Assembly (NCBI GenBank): GCA_038114465.1
Contig: JAYNQW010000003.1
Span: 124,001 to 188,000 of the forward strand
Direction: 5' to 3'
Source of the DNA: CALINB01 sp938045325
GTDB lineage: Bacteria > Pseudomonadota > Alphaproteobacteria > Rhodospirillales > CALINB01
Length of the DNA: 64,000 bases
In this document: positions 26,070 to 35,323 of the stretch, in pieces
Numbering within the stretch: position 1 is the stretch's first letter
How the letters are laid out: the number at the start of each line of letters is the position of its first letter
The notes under the pieces: model-generated
Database searches by the model: none
What the model was told of the DNA's origin: nothing
The model's input: only the letters and a program-made list of their open reading frames with translations
Program-made: the position numbers and the translations under genes

Positions 26070-26804
26070 TCACTCCGGCGTACCGGCTAATTTTACATAA
26101 CCCTTGTGCGCCAATATCTCGAGAGTCGCCGGCGTTACAGCGCCCTTCATCAACTGCAAAAAACTTTTAACGCCCTGCTCGGAGATAATATCGATGGAAA
26201 CATATTCCTCACGACCGCATTCATTAAATAACGGATAAATCTGCTCCACGCCGATCGATAATTTGGCTTCGATCACAATATCACAAACGTGCGTCAATGA
26301 GTCTTCAAGCAGTAAAGACGTGAACATCTCTTCGACGGCTTCCGGGGGAATATTTACCTCTTCATGAAGCTCGTTTAAAAACTGCTCGCGAACATCGACC
26401 GTTCCGTTCTTAAGACGTACTGATTTATCAACGCCGCCGGATGCAACCAATTCCCACATCCCGGCATCAGCTGTCAGGTTTTCATTTCGCAAACCGAACA
26501 CGATCCCTTGCGGACAAGTGACGATCCCGCTCACGGCCAACGAACGGACGGCAAGTTCTTCGAACAATGCCGGCTCGCAATATTGAGCGAGCGAAAGGGA
26601 ATAATCGATAAAATGTCCGGTCAATACTTCCCGGGTGATGTCCGTTACATTAAAAATATGACCGTCAAAGAGATCCTCGCCACGTTTTTGCTTTTCAGCC
26701 GCCCAAATTGCGGATGCCCGTTCTTGCGCTTCAGCCGACATTGTTAGTTCAGCACCCGAGTCAATAACGCTCAAATTCGGCGATAGTTCGATAACGTTAA
26801 ACAT
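26070..26804 (-). CDS. Nudix-like hydrolase with a degenerate box
   Basis: This protein of about 244 residues has a Nudix-like region: ASGGVDKS, then REQFLNELHEEVNIPPE. It resembles the Nudix box G-x5-E-x7-REUxEExGU, with an enlarged gap and the REx4ELxEE part preserved. Nudix enzymes cleave nucleoside diphosphate-linked compounds. The ATG at 26804 was chosen because it leaves only an eight-base overlap with the upstream HAD gene; a start at 26873 would overlap by 77. The cluster suggests a sugar-nucleotide substrate, but that is inference. Confidence 0.5.
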   Translation of the reverse strand: MFNVIELSPNLSVIDSGAELTMSAEAQERASAIWAAEKQKRGEDLFDGHIFNVTDITREVLTGHFIDYSLSLAQYCEPALFEELAVRSLAVSGIVTCPQGIVFGLRNENLTADAGMWELVASGGVDKSVRLKNGTVDVREQFLNELHEEVNIPPEAVEEMFTSLLLEDSLTHVCDIVIEAKLSIGVEQIYPLFNECGREEYVSIDIISEQGVKSFLQLMKGAVTPATLEILAHKGYVKLAGTPE

Positions 26805-27447
26805 CGAGAACAGTTTCCGAAAATTCTGAAAAGCTGCCAACGAACCCATGCACGGCAGGCCATTCGCCCGCACTCTTCGGTTGCGGCCCTAAGATATACG
26901 TATTCAGTCCCGCAGCAATGGCCGATGCAGCACCCGTCGGTGTATCTTCCAAAGCAACGCCCTCTTCCGGTTTACAGGCACAGCGCTCCAATGCCGTGCG
27001 GTAGGGCTCCGCATCCGGCTTGCCGCGCCGAACCGATTCCGATCCGACAACAACATGAACATAATTTTTGAGTTCATGATTTATGAGCCATTGATTCACA
27101 TCCGTTTCGGACGCGGATGTAACAACGGCGATCACCCAGCCGGCTTCGTGGGCACGCTTCACAACATCCGGCGCGGCTGCCATGGGTGCGGATTGCCCGT
27201 AAAATTTTAGAATTCGATCCTTGTAATGGCACACCATCTCATCGACGCCGGCATCAATGCCATGCTTTGCTTTTAGGTGTTCCGCAATTTCATACAACGG
27301 CGGCCCCATAAGGGAATTAAATTCCTCATCAGAACCCTTACAGCCATAACTTTCCAAGAAATGATAATACGTTTTGCGCAACATCGGCACGGTATCAGCC
27401 AATGTGCCGTCAAAATCCAGAAAAAGACCGCGCTTGTTGTTAGTCAA
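26797..27447 (-). CDS. HAD-superfamily phosphatase
   Basis: This 216-residue HAD hydrolase has motif I FLDFDGTLADT (nucleophile Asp and acid Asp), motif II VVTSAS, and motif III/IV with the lysine in RRGKPDAEPY and acids in VALEDTPTG. This is the phosphoglycolate phosphatase/beta-phosphoglucomutase-like subclass. TTG is the likely start, overlapping the upstream synthase stop by eight bases (TTGACTAA). In this operon it may dephosphorylate a nonulosonic acid 9-phosphate or a sugar phosphate. The family is clear, the substrate not. Confidence 0.78.
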   Translation of the reverse strand: MTNNKRGLFLDFDGTLADTVPMLRKTYYHFLESYGCKGSDEEFNSLMGPPLYEIAEHLKAKHGIDAGVDEMVCHYKDRILKFYGQSAPMAAAPDVVKRAHEAGWVIAVVTSASETDVNQWLINHELKNYVHVVVGSESVRRGKPDAEPYRTALERCACKPEEGVALEDTPTGAASAIAAGLNTYILGPQPKSAGEWPAVHGFVGSFSEFSETVLDV

Positions 27448-29014
27448 TCCAATCCCCGTGATTTAACCCCTCACCGATGGCTATATCCCGTGCGGCTTTT
27501 TTGCCTTCGACGCTTTGCAGGTTTTTTGGATGAGCGCCGAGTTTTTGCTGACCGGGCCGCAAAATGTCGAAGGCATCGCCCTCGTGCAAGACTTCGCCTT
27601 TTGAAATCTTCCGAATGGCTTGCAAACCGCGGCGGGCATAACCGGCCAATTCCACTTCTTCCGGCAGCACCTCTTTAATGCCGCTGCCCATGGCTGTTTC
27701 GGCGGCACGGATCGCCGAGACCATTTGCGTCAATTCAGGCGGCGTCAGCGCAAACGCGTGATCAGGGCCCGGCAAGTTGTTGTCCAGCGTATAGTGCTTT
27801 TCGATGACCCGTGCACCTTCCGCCACGGCCGTCACGGGACCGATGATCGGATCGCGGCTGTGATCAGACAAACCCGCCACCACACCAAATTGCCGCTTCA
27901 GCCAAGGAATGGTTGAAATGTTTAACGCTTCTACGGGCGCCGGATACCGCGCCGTACATTGCATCAAACACAAATCGCGGCCACCGGCGGCAAAAAATGT
28001 ATTTACGGCCCAGGCAATGTCCGATTTCACGCTTGCACCCGTCGACATTAAGGTCGGTTTGGCGGAACGCGCAGCGAGCTCAATTAAATGCAGGTGGCTG
28101 ATCTCGTATGACGCCACCTTATGAATGGCGACAAACGGATCGACGGCGGCAAAATCGTCCGGTGAAAACGGCGTGCTCATAAATTCGATCCCGCCAGATT
28201 TACAATACTCAGCAAGCTCTTCGATCATCTCATAGGGCATCGAAAGATCGGCGAAAATGTCACTGATATCTTCCTTAATACCGGAATCGGACAAGTAGTC
28301 GCTGCTTCCTGCGTTCGGGACATATACCGTTTCAGGCCGGTAGACCTGAAACTTAACCGCATCGGCTCCCGCGGCCACGGCGGCATCAATCAGTTTGCGC
28401 GCTTGATCCCGATCAGTCTCAGGTGTGCCGGCGCGCCAATTCGATCCCGCCTCGGCAACGATGAAAACCTGCTGGCGGCGCCAAAAGGCTGGTGTGAGTT
28501 CATAGGAAAACCAAAAGATCGGCGCGCCTTCACCGGTATCGGTAATGTGTTTTTCGGTTTCCTGAATTTTTTCAAATCCCGCTTTCTCGAATATCTTTAG
28601 GGATGCCAGATTTTCCCGGCGCACTTCGGCAATAACGCTATCGGCCCCTTTTTGCTGCAAATAATAAAGCCCGGCCTTCAGCGCTTTCGTTCCGAGCCCG
28701 CGGCCACGAAAAGCCGGCGCCATGACGATGGAGAGTTCGATGACCGTACCCCGCAGCCCAAGCGGATGGGGCATCACTTCAAATCGCAGGAAACCGACGC
28801 GCCGTTGGTCAACCAGGATAAAAATGGGCGGCAGTGCGGGGTCCTGATAATAATCTTCGGTAAATTCAGTCCAAAATGTATCCCAAACCTTCGGTTCGCG
28901 ATGAAACGAAGCTTTTAGGGTGTCCGGGTCGTTCCGCCAGTCCATTACCAAGCGGGCGCAGTCCTCGCGCGGGCTGCAAACCTCGATTTCAAGCTCGGAT
29001 GGTTCAATCAGCAT
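27440..29014 (-). CDS. pseI: GNAT-NeuB fusion: N-acetyltransferase plus nonulosonic acid (pseudaminic) synthase
   Basis: This 524-residue protein joins two pathway steps. Residues 1-170 are a GNAT acetyltransferase (VMAPAFRGRGLGTKAL is the acetyl-CoA loop), matching the PseH reaction. Residues about 180-450 are a NeuB-type PEP-condensing synthase (FIVAEAGSNW, DAVKFQVYRPETVY, STPFSPDD, MQCTARYPAP, GLSDHS, EKHYTLD). The last 70 residues are a SAF/antifreeze-like lid (ARRGLQAIRKISKGEVL). Separate PseH and PseI are about 170 and 340 residues, so the total equals their sum. It is the first gene of a three-gene minus-strand operon facing away from fliK. Confidence 0.88.
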   Translation of the reverse strand: MLIEPSELEIEVCSPREDCARLVMDWRNDPDTLKASFHREPKVWDTFWTEFTEDYYQDPALPPIFILVDQRRVGFLRFEVMPHPLGLRGTVIELSIVMAPAFRGRGLGTKALKAGLYYLQQKGADSVIAEVRRENLASLKIFEKAGFEKIQETEKHITDTGEGAPIFWFSYELTPAFWRRQQVFIVAEAGSNWRAGTPETDRDQARKLIDAAVAAGADAVKFQVYRPETVYVPNAGSSDYLSDSGIKEDISDIFADLSMPYEMIEELAEYCKSGGIEFMSTPFSPDDFAAVDPFVAIHKVASYEISHLHLIELAARSAKPTLMSTGASVKSDIAWAVNTFFAAGGRDLCLMQCTARYPAPVEALNISTIPWLKRQFGVVAGLSDHSRDPIIGPVTAVAEGARVIEKHYTLDNNLPGPDHAFALTPPELTQMVSAIRAAETAMGSGIKEVLPEEVELAGYARRGLQAIRKISKGEVLHEGDAFDILRPGQQKLGAHPKNLQSVEGKKAARDIAIGEGLNHGDWID

Positions 29015-29189
29015 ATTTTGCTTTCACCGTCACAATGGGGGCTTAACCTGCAATTTTAGACAAACCCGGCACTTTCTTCCGCCCCGCGCTCGCCGAAATT
29101 GCCGCCTGGGCAGGAATCACCCTGTGTTTATGCCCCACAATAATTAATTTTATCAATATTTTCAATGGATTAAGTGGATTTCTGTGGTT

Positions 29190-29205
29190 TGGCCCGCCTT
29201 TTGCA
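29190..29205 (+). promoter_or_regulatory. Sigma-54 promoter (-24/-12) before fliK
   Basis: The sequence TGGCCCGCCTTTTGCA matches the sigma-54 consensus TGGCACG-N4-TTGCA at all fixed positions except the fifth. GG and GC are correctly spaced by ten. It lies about 55 bases upstream of fliK. FlbD, a sigma-54 activator encoded at 40614, is the probable regulator of fliK-flgD-flgE. Confidence 0.7.
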
Positions 29206-29259
29206 GAATTTGGGTCAATCGATTGTCTGTCGACAAACACATAACTGAGGCCAGCACCC

Positions 29260-31143
29260 ATGGAAAACAATATTCTGCCACTCTTTTTGAAAAACCCAGG
29301 TGATGTATCAGCGCAGGGCGCTCCGGTGAGCGAACCGCACGTCGATTTAGAGGCTCTGACCGGGGCTTTTTCCGATTTATTGCAGCGGACGGGCAAAAGC
29401 CTTGAAGGCGGTCTGACAATCATTTCCGATCATGCCGGACGGCCTATTACGTCGCCGGAATCCGAATCGGCGGCACCGAAGGACGAGCCGATTGCCGATA
29501 ATAACGTGGAAGCCCGCGACCGGCATGACGATAATGGCCGTTCCGATGGTGATGACGCCTATCGCGACGCGCCCCGCTCCGATCGCCGCGACGACTATGG
29601 CCGCGATGACAGTCATACACGCCAAGCCGACCATGACGGCGGCGCGAAACGGGGCGATGGTGATATCGAAGCCGTTCATCGCTCCGACGATCGGCCACAA
29701 GACCAAAATCAATCCGCGGGCAGCTCCAATGATTCCGATGCCGCCGCGACCGACAGTTATGGTGCCAACAGCGACCGGCAAAATTCCGATCAAGGACAAA
29801 ACACGGCCCAAAACGCCAAAGACAACGGTGCCGCTTCACAAAATGAAGCCGCTGCCAACGCCGTTGGCTCGGGCGGCGCTCAGGTTCAATCCGGCCTGAA
29901 TAATGCCGAAGCCGTTCTTGGTGAATTGTTAGCCGCCGCCGAAGCAAGCTTTGCCGGCGTCGGTGTTGATGCCAGCGCGGGCCGCACGGATTTAGCCGCC
30001 GCCGAAGCAAGCTTTGCCGGCGTCGGTGTTGATGCCAGCGCGGGCCGCACGGATGGTGCCGCTAAGAACGAAAATTCCTTACAAGGCTTAGCCAAAGCCA
30101 TTGCTTCTCTGGGCAGCCAAAACGCGCAGCAGCAAAACGGCCAGGCCAATGCTCAAAACAATTCGCCTGAAATGCAGGCTTTAGCGAAAGCCGTCACGGA
30201 TACGAAGGGCGATGCGAAAGTCATCAATGAAACTGGACCGTCTAACAACGCCAGTACATTGCAACAACAAGCCCAAGCTTTGTCTCAAGCTATCGGTGAA
30301 GGCAACCGGGCCAAGGTTAACGTGAATGTCACGAATGAATCCGAAACCCTCGTTTCAAAAACCTCTTCGAGCCTGAGCCCCAACGCGGCCCTGTCGAGTG
30401 ACGTACAAGGCCTGCCGTTGCGCGCCCAGCAAGCCACGGCGGCCGCCAACAACCCTGGCGCCCAACAAGCGGCTATGAACAACGCGGCGCAAAATCAACA
30501 AGCCGCAAACCAATCCACACAACAAGCGATCAGCGCCATCAGCGGCGATGCCAAGGCGACCGGACCGGTTGCACAACCGGCTTCGACCCATGGCGGCGCC
30601 TCCGGCGGCGGTGAAGGCTCCAGCGCCACCAGTTCGCAAAGCGGCTCTCAGGAAACCCGGGAAGCACAACAAAACAATCAATCTCAAGCGACCAATTCGA
30701 ACCGCGCCAATGCTCAACAAAAAGCGGTTATGGATCAAATTACGGTCAATATTTCACGCGCCGTTCAAGCCGGGCTGGATAAGATCAACATTCAACTCCA
30801 ACCGGAATCCCTCGGCAAAGTTGACGTTAGCCTTGAGATGGCAAAAGACGGCAAGGTATCCGCCGTCATCCACGCCGACAACAAAGACACCCTTGAGTTG
30901 CTGTCGCGCGATGCGAAGGAACTTACGAAAGCCCTTCAAGAAGCCGGCCTACAATTGGATGAAAGTGATATCGAATTCAATCTCAGCGCACAAAGCGGTG
31001 AAGCGGGCGAAAGCGATCTTGCCGGCGGCAACGCGGCTAACGGCGGCGACGGTGACGCCGCCGACGAAGCTGAATTAGCGGGACTCGAAGATGACTTCGA
31101 AGAAGACATCATCGAAGACGACCGCGTCAACATTCGCGTGTAA
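29260..31143 (+). CDS. fliK: Flagellar hook-length control protein FliK
   Basis: FliK is a secreted ruler that stops hook growth and switches the export gate to filament substrates. This 627-residue protein has a long low-complexity middle rich in Ala, Gln, Asn, Asp and Ser, and the diagnostic C-terminal domain near residues 500-580 (INIQLQPESLGKVDVSLEMAKDGKVSAVI, then LELLSRDAKELTKALQEAGL). The acidic tail EEDIIEDD is unusual. A perfect in-frame 63-base duplication lies at residues 224-265. It heads fliK-flgD-flgE downstream of a sigma-54 promoter. Confidence 0.88.
   Translation: MENNILPLFLKNPGDVSAQGAPVSEPHVDLEALTGAFSDLLQRTGKSLEGGLTIISDHAGRPITSPESESAAPKDEPIADNNVEARDRHDDNGRSDGDDAYRDAPRSDRRDDYGRDDSHTRQADHDGGAKRGDGDIEAVHRSDDRPQDQNQSAGSSNDSDAAATDSYGANSDRQNSDQGQNTAQNAKDNGAASQNEAAANAVGSGGAQVQSGLNNAEAVLGELLAAAEASFAGVGVDASAGRTDLAAAEASFAGVGVDASAGRTDGAAKNENSLQGLAKAIASLGSQNAQQQNGQANAQNNSPEMQALAKAVTDTKGDAKVINETGPSNNASTLQQQAQALSQAIGEGNRAKVNVNVTNESETLVSKTSSSLSPNAALSSDVQGLPLRAQQATAAANNPGAQQAAMNNAAQNQQAANQSTQQAISAISGDAKATGPVAQPASTHGGASGGGEGSSATSSQSGSQETREAQQNNQSQATNSNRANAQQKAVMDQITVNISRAVQAGLDKINIQLQPESLGKVDVSLEMAKDGKVSAVIHADNKDTLELLSRDAKELTKALQEAGLQLDESDIEFNLSAQSGEAGESDLAGGNAANGGDGDAADEAELAGLEDDFEEDIIEDDRVNIRV
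29929..30054 (+). repeat. Perfect 63-base tandem duplication inside fliK
   Basis: Two directly adjacent identical copies (29929-29991 and 29992-30054) each encode 21 residues including FAGVGVDASAGRTD. The duplication keeps the frame and lies in the flexible ruler region, so it lengthens FliK by 21 residues. The lack of any base difference suggests a recent event or an assembly artefact. Confidence 0.9.
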
Positions 31144-31174
31144 CGCGGCAACGAGGTTTTAGGAACCAAAGATC

Positions 31175-31867
31175 ATGATTCTCGGCGGTGTATCAGGCGT
31201 CCCTTCGGATGACCCCAATTCACAAGCGGCATCATCGCAGCAACAGCTGAATGAGGACTTAAACCAATTCCTCACGCTGCTGATCACGCAGCTTGAGAAT
31301 CAAGATCCTTTGGAACCTCTTGAAACCAACGAATTCACCTCACAATTGGTGCAGTTCGCCAGCGTTGAACAACAAATTCAGCAGAACGCCAACATCGAGC
31401 AGCTCATCGCCCTGCAAAGTGCCGGGCTGGTCAGCAACATGGTGAACTTTATCGGCACGACGATCGAAGCGACTGGTCAAGTGATGCCACTCGAAAACGG
31501 TAACGCTGAGTTTACCTACACACTCGAAAACAACGCCAAAGACACCACGATTACAATTCGTAACGCTGCCGGCTTGAACGTCTACACGACGCAAGGCGAA
31601 TTGTCCGCCGGCAAACACAGCTTTAGCTGGGACGGCAAGGACCTGAACGGCACGCCGCAACCCGACGGCCCTTACACCGTGATTGTCAGCGCGCAAGACT
31701 TCGAGGGCAATCTCGTGAATGTCGGCCACACGATCTTCGGCAAGATTACCAGCGCCGGCGCCGAAAACGGCACGGTTACCCTCTTCATGGGCGATATTCC
31801 GACCACCATGGATCAAATTCTTTCAATCAAACAAGATCCAAACGTTCAGGAAGAAACCCAACCCTAA
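31175..31867 (+). CDS. flgD: Flagellar hook assembly scaffold FlgD
   Basis: FlgD caps the growing hook and is required for FlgE polymerisation. The N-terminal region FLTLLITQLENQDPLEPLETNEFTSQLVQFASVEQQ is the family hallmark (residues 31-66). A FlgD-type Ig/tudor region follows, with FSWDGKDLNGTPQPDGPYTV near residue 150. The length of 230 residues is normal. It lies 31 bases after fliK and 85 before flgE. Confidence 0.93.
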   Translation: MILGGVSGVPSDDPNSQAASSQQQLNEDLNQFLTLLITQLENQDPLEPLETNEFTSQLVQFASVEQQIQQNANIEQLIALQSAGLVSNMVNFIGTTIEATGQVMPLENGNAEFTYTLENNAKDTTITIRNAAGLNVYTTQGELSAGKHSFSWDGKDLNGTPQPDGPYTVIVSAQDFEGNLVNVGHTIFGKITSAGAENGTVTLFMGDIPTTMDQILSIKQDPNVQEETQP

Positions 31868-31952
31868 CGAATACAACTGAGATTTTTATTTTAACGGCAA
31901 AACAAAGACCAGGTTACGAGGCGATTAAGCCGGAAAGTCAGAGGAGAGAAAG

Positions 31953-34451
31953 ATGAGTTTATTCGGTGCGTTAACATCAGGTGTCTCGGGGCTCATTGCT
32001 CAGAGTAGCGCCATGGGTGCGATCTCCGATAACATTACCAACGTGAGTACGGTCGGTTATAAAAACGTCCGTGTCGATTTCCAAACGTTGGTGACGAAGC
32101 AGACGTCGTCGACGATTTTCTCTCCTGGTGGCGTGCAGTCACGACCACGGCAGGACACCAGTGTCCAAGGCCTTCTCGCGGCGACGACATCACAAACGGA
32201 CGTCTCGATCTCTGGTGCGGGCTTCTTCGTCGTTAACGAAGCCAACCGTCCCGGCCTCAACGATCAGTTCCTGTTTTCACGCGCCGGCGGTTTCTTCCAA
32301 GATAACGAGGGCTTCCTGAGAAACACCGGCGGCTTCTACCTGCAAGCCTGGCCGACGGATCAGGACGGCCAAGTGATTCCCGCCAACCAAAACCTGAACA
32401 TCTCGAACCAAAACATCATCTCCACGGACTTCTTGACCACGGTGAACCTGAGCCGGGTCGGCGGCACGGCCAACGCGACCACAAATATTTCCTTGGGCGC
32501 CAACTTGCCGGCAAACGCCTTACCGGGCACAGAAAACCGCATGGATGTGCAATTCTTCGATTCGCTTGGTAACGGCAATAATGTCAGTTTCGTATTCGAT
32601 AAATTTGATGTCGAAAACCAATGGGGCATGACAATGGACCCGCCGCAAGGGGCTGCGGTCATGAACATTTACGACAACACGTTGCCGAACCCTCAGATTT
32701 ACGAAAGTTCCGGACAACTCGAGTTTAACGTCGTCAACGATGCCGGTAACGCACCGCGCCGTCCGGCCGATGGCGCGCAGGTCATCATCGATGACATCAC
32801 ATACGAATTCGATTCGGATACGTTTGCCTCCGTCACGGCCGCCGCCGGTACGTTTTCATTTTCGACAACGACCATCACCGGTGCCGCGGGCAGCTTTTCC
32901 GGTCTTTCTATCGGTGATTCAGTTACAATCACGGGCGCCGCGACCGGTGGTAACAACGTAACCGCGACCATTACCGCGATCGGCGCCGGTGACGCTTCCA
33001 TTACATTTGCCGGCGGTACATTGGCTGGCGGTGGTGCCGATGCCGGCACACCGACGGTGACATTCTTCAACGGCGGTGCCGGTGAAACCGCGACCGTAAA
33101 ACGGGTCGATGTCAGCTCCAATACGACGCTCGCGCAAGATGTCGCTTCCCTTGTCGCCAAGGTGAAAGCCAGCGATTCGGATTTCGCCAATGTTACATTG
33201 CCGAGCAGCGGCGGCACCGTCACTAACAACCGTATCGCCGTGAGTGCCTTCAACTCGACGACGGTGGTCTTTAGGGATAACGGGCGCAGCAATATCGTTG
33301 TTAACCCGGCCGGCTTACTTGACACAACCGGCACGGTGGTGACGAAACAGCAAAACTCGTTCACCATCTCCAAACAGGTCAACGATTATACGGAAGAGGT
33401 TTACTTTAAATTCGGCACCGCTATCCCGGCTGATGGCGATACCATGACCATCAACGGTAACATCTATGAATTTGATACCGGTGGCGCCGTCGGTGCCGGC
33501 AACATTGCTGTCACCCGCGTGACCGCCGGTACGGTCGGTGCACAAATTTCCGGCACATTGACCAACTTGATCACGGCCATCGAAACGACCGATGCGAACT
33601 TCACGCCGAATGGCGCGACGGCCCACTTGGCGAAAAGCAACGATAACTCTGTCGGCCTGACGGCAGCGAACGACACGTTGGTCTTGCGCTCCTTAAAAAA
33701 TAATCCGGCAAACGGCACCATTCCGGCCGGCTCTTATGACGTTGTGTTCTCGGCCGCTTTCGCCAGCACCGTCACTTCACCCGATACGGCAACGGGCAAC
33801 CGAACCACATATGCGAGCCCGACAACGTTAACGATCGAAACCACGCGGATCCGGACGGTTCCTGCGATCAGCTTTACCGGTGACGGTTTGCCGCAATCCA
33901 TCGCCGTTAAGGACCTTGAGGTTCTCGACTTCTCAAGCGGTGCGTTCGACATGAACGATCAACCGACCGGTGTCGGCGCCAAGCTGTCGGAACGAATTGA
34001 GCTCAACCTCGGCACGCTTTTAGAAGCGAACGGCTTCACCCAATTCGGCGGTGACTTCTCACCCGTCTTCATTCAGCAAAACGGCGCGCGGTTCGGCACC
34101 TTCGCCGGTGTTAACGTCGCCGAAAACGGCCTCGTCACGGCCCTGTTCGATAACGGTGAAATCCGCCCCATTTTCCAAATTCCGGTTGCCACGTTCACTA
34201 ACTTGAACGGACTCGATCAGAAAACCGGTAACGTTTGGAGTGCTACAGAGCCCTCGGGCGATCCGACCCTGCGTGTCGCCGATAACGGACCCGCCGGGCA
34301 AACAGTTCAGGGAGCGTTGGAACAGTCGACAGTAGATATTGGTGAAGAGTTCACCAAGATGATCGTCGTGCAGAGGGCGTTTTCGGCCTCGACGAAGATC
34401 ATTTCAACGGCTGACGATATGCTCGATGAATTACTAAGAACGAAACGATAA
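31953..34451 (+). CDS. flgE: Flagellar hook protein FlgE (long form)
   Basis: FlgE is the structural protein of the hook. The N-terminus SLFGALTSGVSGLIAQSSAMGAISDNITNVSTVGYKN and the C-terminus with QGALEQSTVDIGEEFTKMIVVQRAFSA are the coiled regions typical of flagellar axial proteins. The total of 832 residues is about twice the enterobacterial size; the excess lies between residues about 270 and 640 and is rich in Thr, Ala, Gly and Val, with repeats of acidic and hydroxyl residues. Such variable surface domains are known in alphaproteobacterial hooks. GAGGAGAG precedes the ATG. Confidence 0.93.
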   Translation: MSLFGALTSGVSGLIAQSSAMGAISDNITNVSTVGYKNVRVDFQTLVTKQTSSTIFSPGGVQSRPRQDTSVQGLLAATTSQTDVSISGAGFFVVNEANRPGLNDQFLFSRAGGFFQDNEGFLRNTGGFYLQAWPTDQDGQVIPANQNLNISNQNIISTDFLTTVNLSRVGGTANATTNISLGANLPANALPGTENRMDVQFFDSLGNGNNVSFVFDKFDVENQWGMTMDPPQGAAVMNIYDNTLPNPQIYESSGQLEFNVVNDAGNAPRRPADGAQVIIDDITYEFDSDTFASVTAAAGTFSFSTTTITGAAGSFSGLSIGDSVTITGAATGGNNVTATITAIGAGDASITFAGGTLAGGGADAGTPTVTFFNGGAGETATVKRVDVSSNTTLAQDVASLVAKVKASDSDFANVTLPSSGGTVTNNRIAVSAFNSTTVVFRDNGRSNIVVNPAGLLDTTGTVVTKQQNSFTISKQVNDYTEEVYFKFGTAIPADGDTMTINGNIYEFDTGGAVGAGNIAVTRVTAGTVGAQISGTLTNLITAIETTDANFTPNGATAHLAKSNDNSVGLTAANDTLVLRSLKNNPANGTIPAGSYDVVFSAAFASTVTSPDTATGNRTTYASPTTLTIETTRIRTVPAISFTGDGLPQSIAVKDLEVLDFSSGAFDMNDQPTGVGAKLSERIELNLGTLLEANGFTQFGGDFSPVFIQQNGARFGTFAGVNVAENGLVTALFDNGEIRPIFQIPVATFTNLNGLDQKTGNVWSATEPSGDPTLRVADNGPAGQTVQGALEQSTVDIGEEFTKMIVVQRAFSASTKIISTADDMLDELLRTKR

Positions 34452-34499
34452 AGTTTCGCAAACCACACTACCACAACCCACGACCACACACTCCCACAG

Positions 34500-34532
34500 A
34501 CCCCGGTTCGCCCCCACAGCGAACCGGGGTCA
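34500..34532. terminator. Strong hairpin between convergent flgE and GNAT genes
   Basis: GACCCCGGTTCGC pairs perfectly with GCGAACCGGGGTC over 13 bases around the loop CCCCACA. No T-tract follows on either strand, so it is not a textbook intrinsic terminator, but it lies just after flgE and faces a convergent gene, so it likely serves both directions. Position may be off by one base. Confidence 0.65.
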
Positions 34533-34544
34533 ACCTTATGGAAC

Positions 34545-35144
34545 TTATGGTTTCATTTTTTTGGCGCGCTGTTTTTCATATTCGCTACGCAACAGACCGT
34601 AAAACCGGGAACTGATATAGCCACCGCCCGGCCGGCGCTTTTGTTCGCGCAAAACACCCTCTTGAATAAATCCGCAACGTTCGGCAACAGCATGACTTTT
34701 CAGGTTTACATCATCGCAGACGACGCAAATTTTATGTGCCTGCATATGATCAAAAATAAATTCAACCGCGGCCGTTACGGATTCGGTAATAAAACCTTTT
34801 CCCTGATGATTGACGTCAGCATAAAAACCCAGCTCGATCGTCGGCACATCCCAATCCATCCCTTGGATGTAAATTTCACCGATAAATTCATTTGATTGCT
34901 TATCCCGGATGGCAAAGCAAAACCGGTTTCGGGCCGCCCAATCGGCACAAAGCTGCCGGATAAAGGTTTCGGATTCTTCGGCTGTCGCAATAGCCAAAAT
35001 ATAATTGGGCATCACACCCGCTAAATGTTCGCGGTTTCGCTTGATCACGGAAAAATACTCGGCGCCATCGCCGGGGCCGTAGGCACGAAGCGTCAGCCGT
35101 GGCGTTTCCATGGTGTCGGGAATATCGAGCAAAAGTGGATGCAT
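34545..35144 (-). CDS. RimJ/RimL-type GNAT acetyltransferase
   Basis: This 199-residue N-acetyltransferase begins METPRLTLRAYGPGD after a short leader, with acetyl-CoA loop VNHQGKGFITESV and VNLKSHAVAERCGFIQEG at the CoA helix. It resembles ribosomal-protein alanine acetyltransferases but is common as an orphan enzyme. It lies convergent to flgE and divergent from sciP. A function in motility is not indicated by sequence. Confidence 0.78.
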   Translation of the reverse strand: MHPLLLDIPDTMETPRLTLRAYGPGDGAEYFSVIKRNREHLAGVMPNYILAIATAEESETFIRQLCADWAARNRFCFAIRDKQSNEFIGEIYIQGMDWDVPTIELGFYADVNHQGKGFITESVTAAVEFIFDHMQAHKICVVCDDVNLKSHAVAERCGFIQEGVLREQKRRPGGGYISSRFYGLLRSEYEKQRAKKMKP

Positions 35145-35323
35145 TCCTGCCTTCAGATGGTTTTAGAAAAGCCTATGGCACATGGAAAGTCTCAAGCAAT
35201 CGTTAACAGCGGCATTTCCGGCAGGATCCCGGGCCTTTTTCCAGGGGCCTTAGCGGAATTTTAACGGCGTGATGGTAATCTTCCCGCAACAACAATCAGA
35301 AACAACCAGTGCTTAAAAATCCC

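Noticed and set aside
29377..30010. Long alternative frames on the minus strand over fliK
   Set aside because: Arg/His-rich translation is typical of antisense to Asp/Ala/Gln-rich low-complexity coding sequence.
32699..33382. A 227-residue minus-strand frame over the middle of flgE
   Set aside because: It is an open shadow of the Thr/Ala/Gly-rich hook domain, with no start context or recognisable motif.
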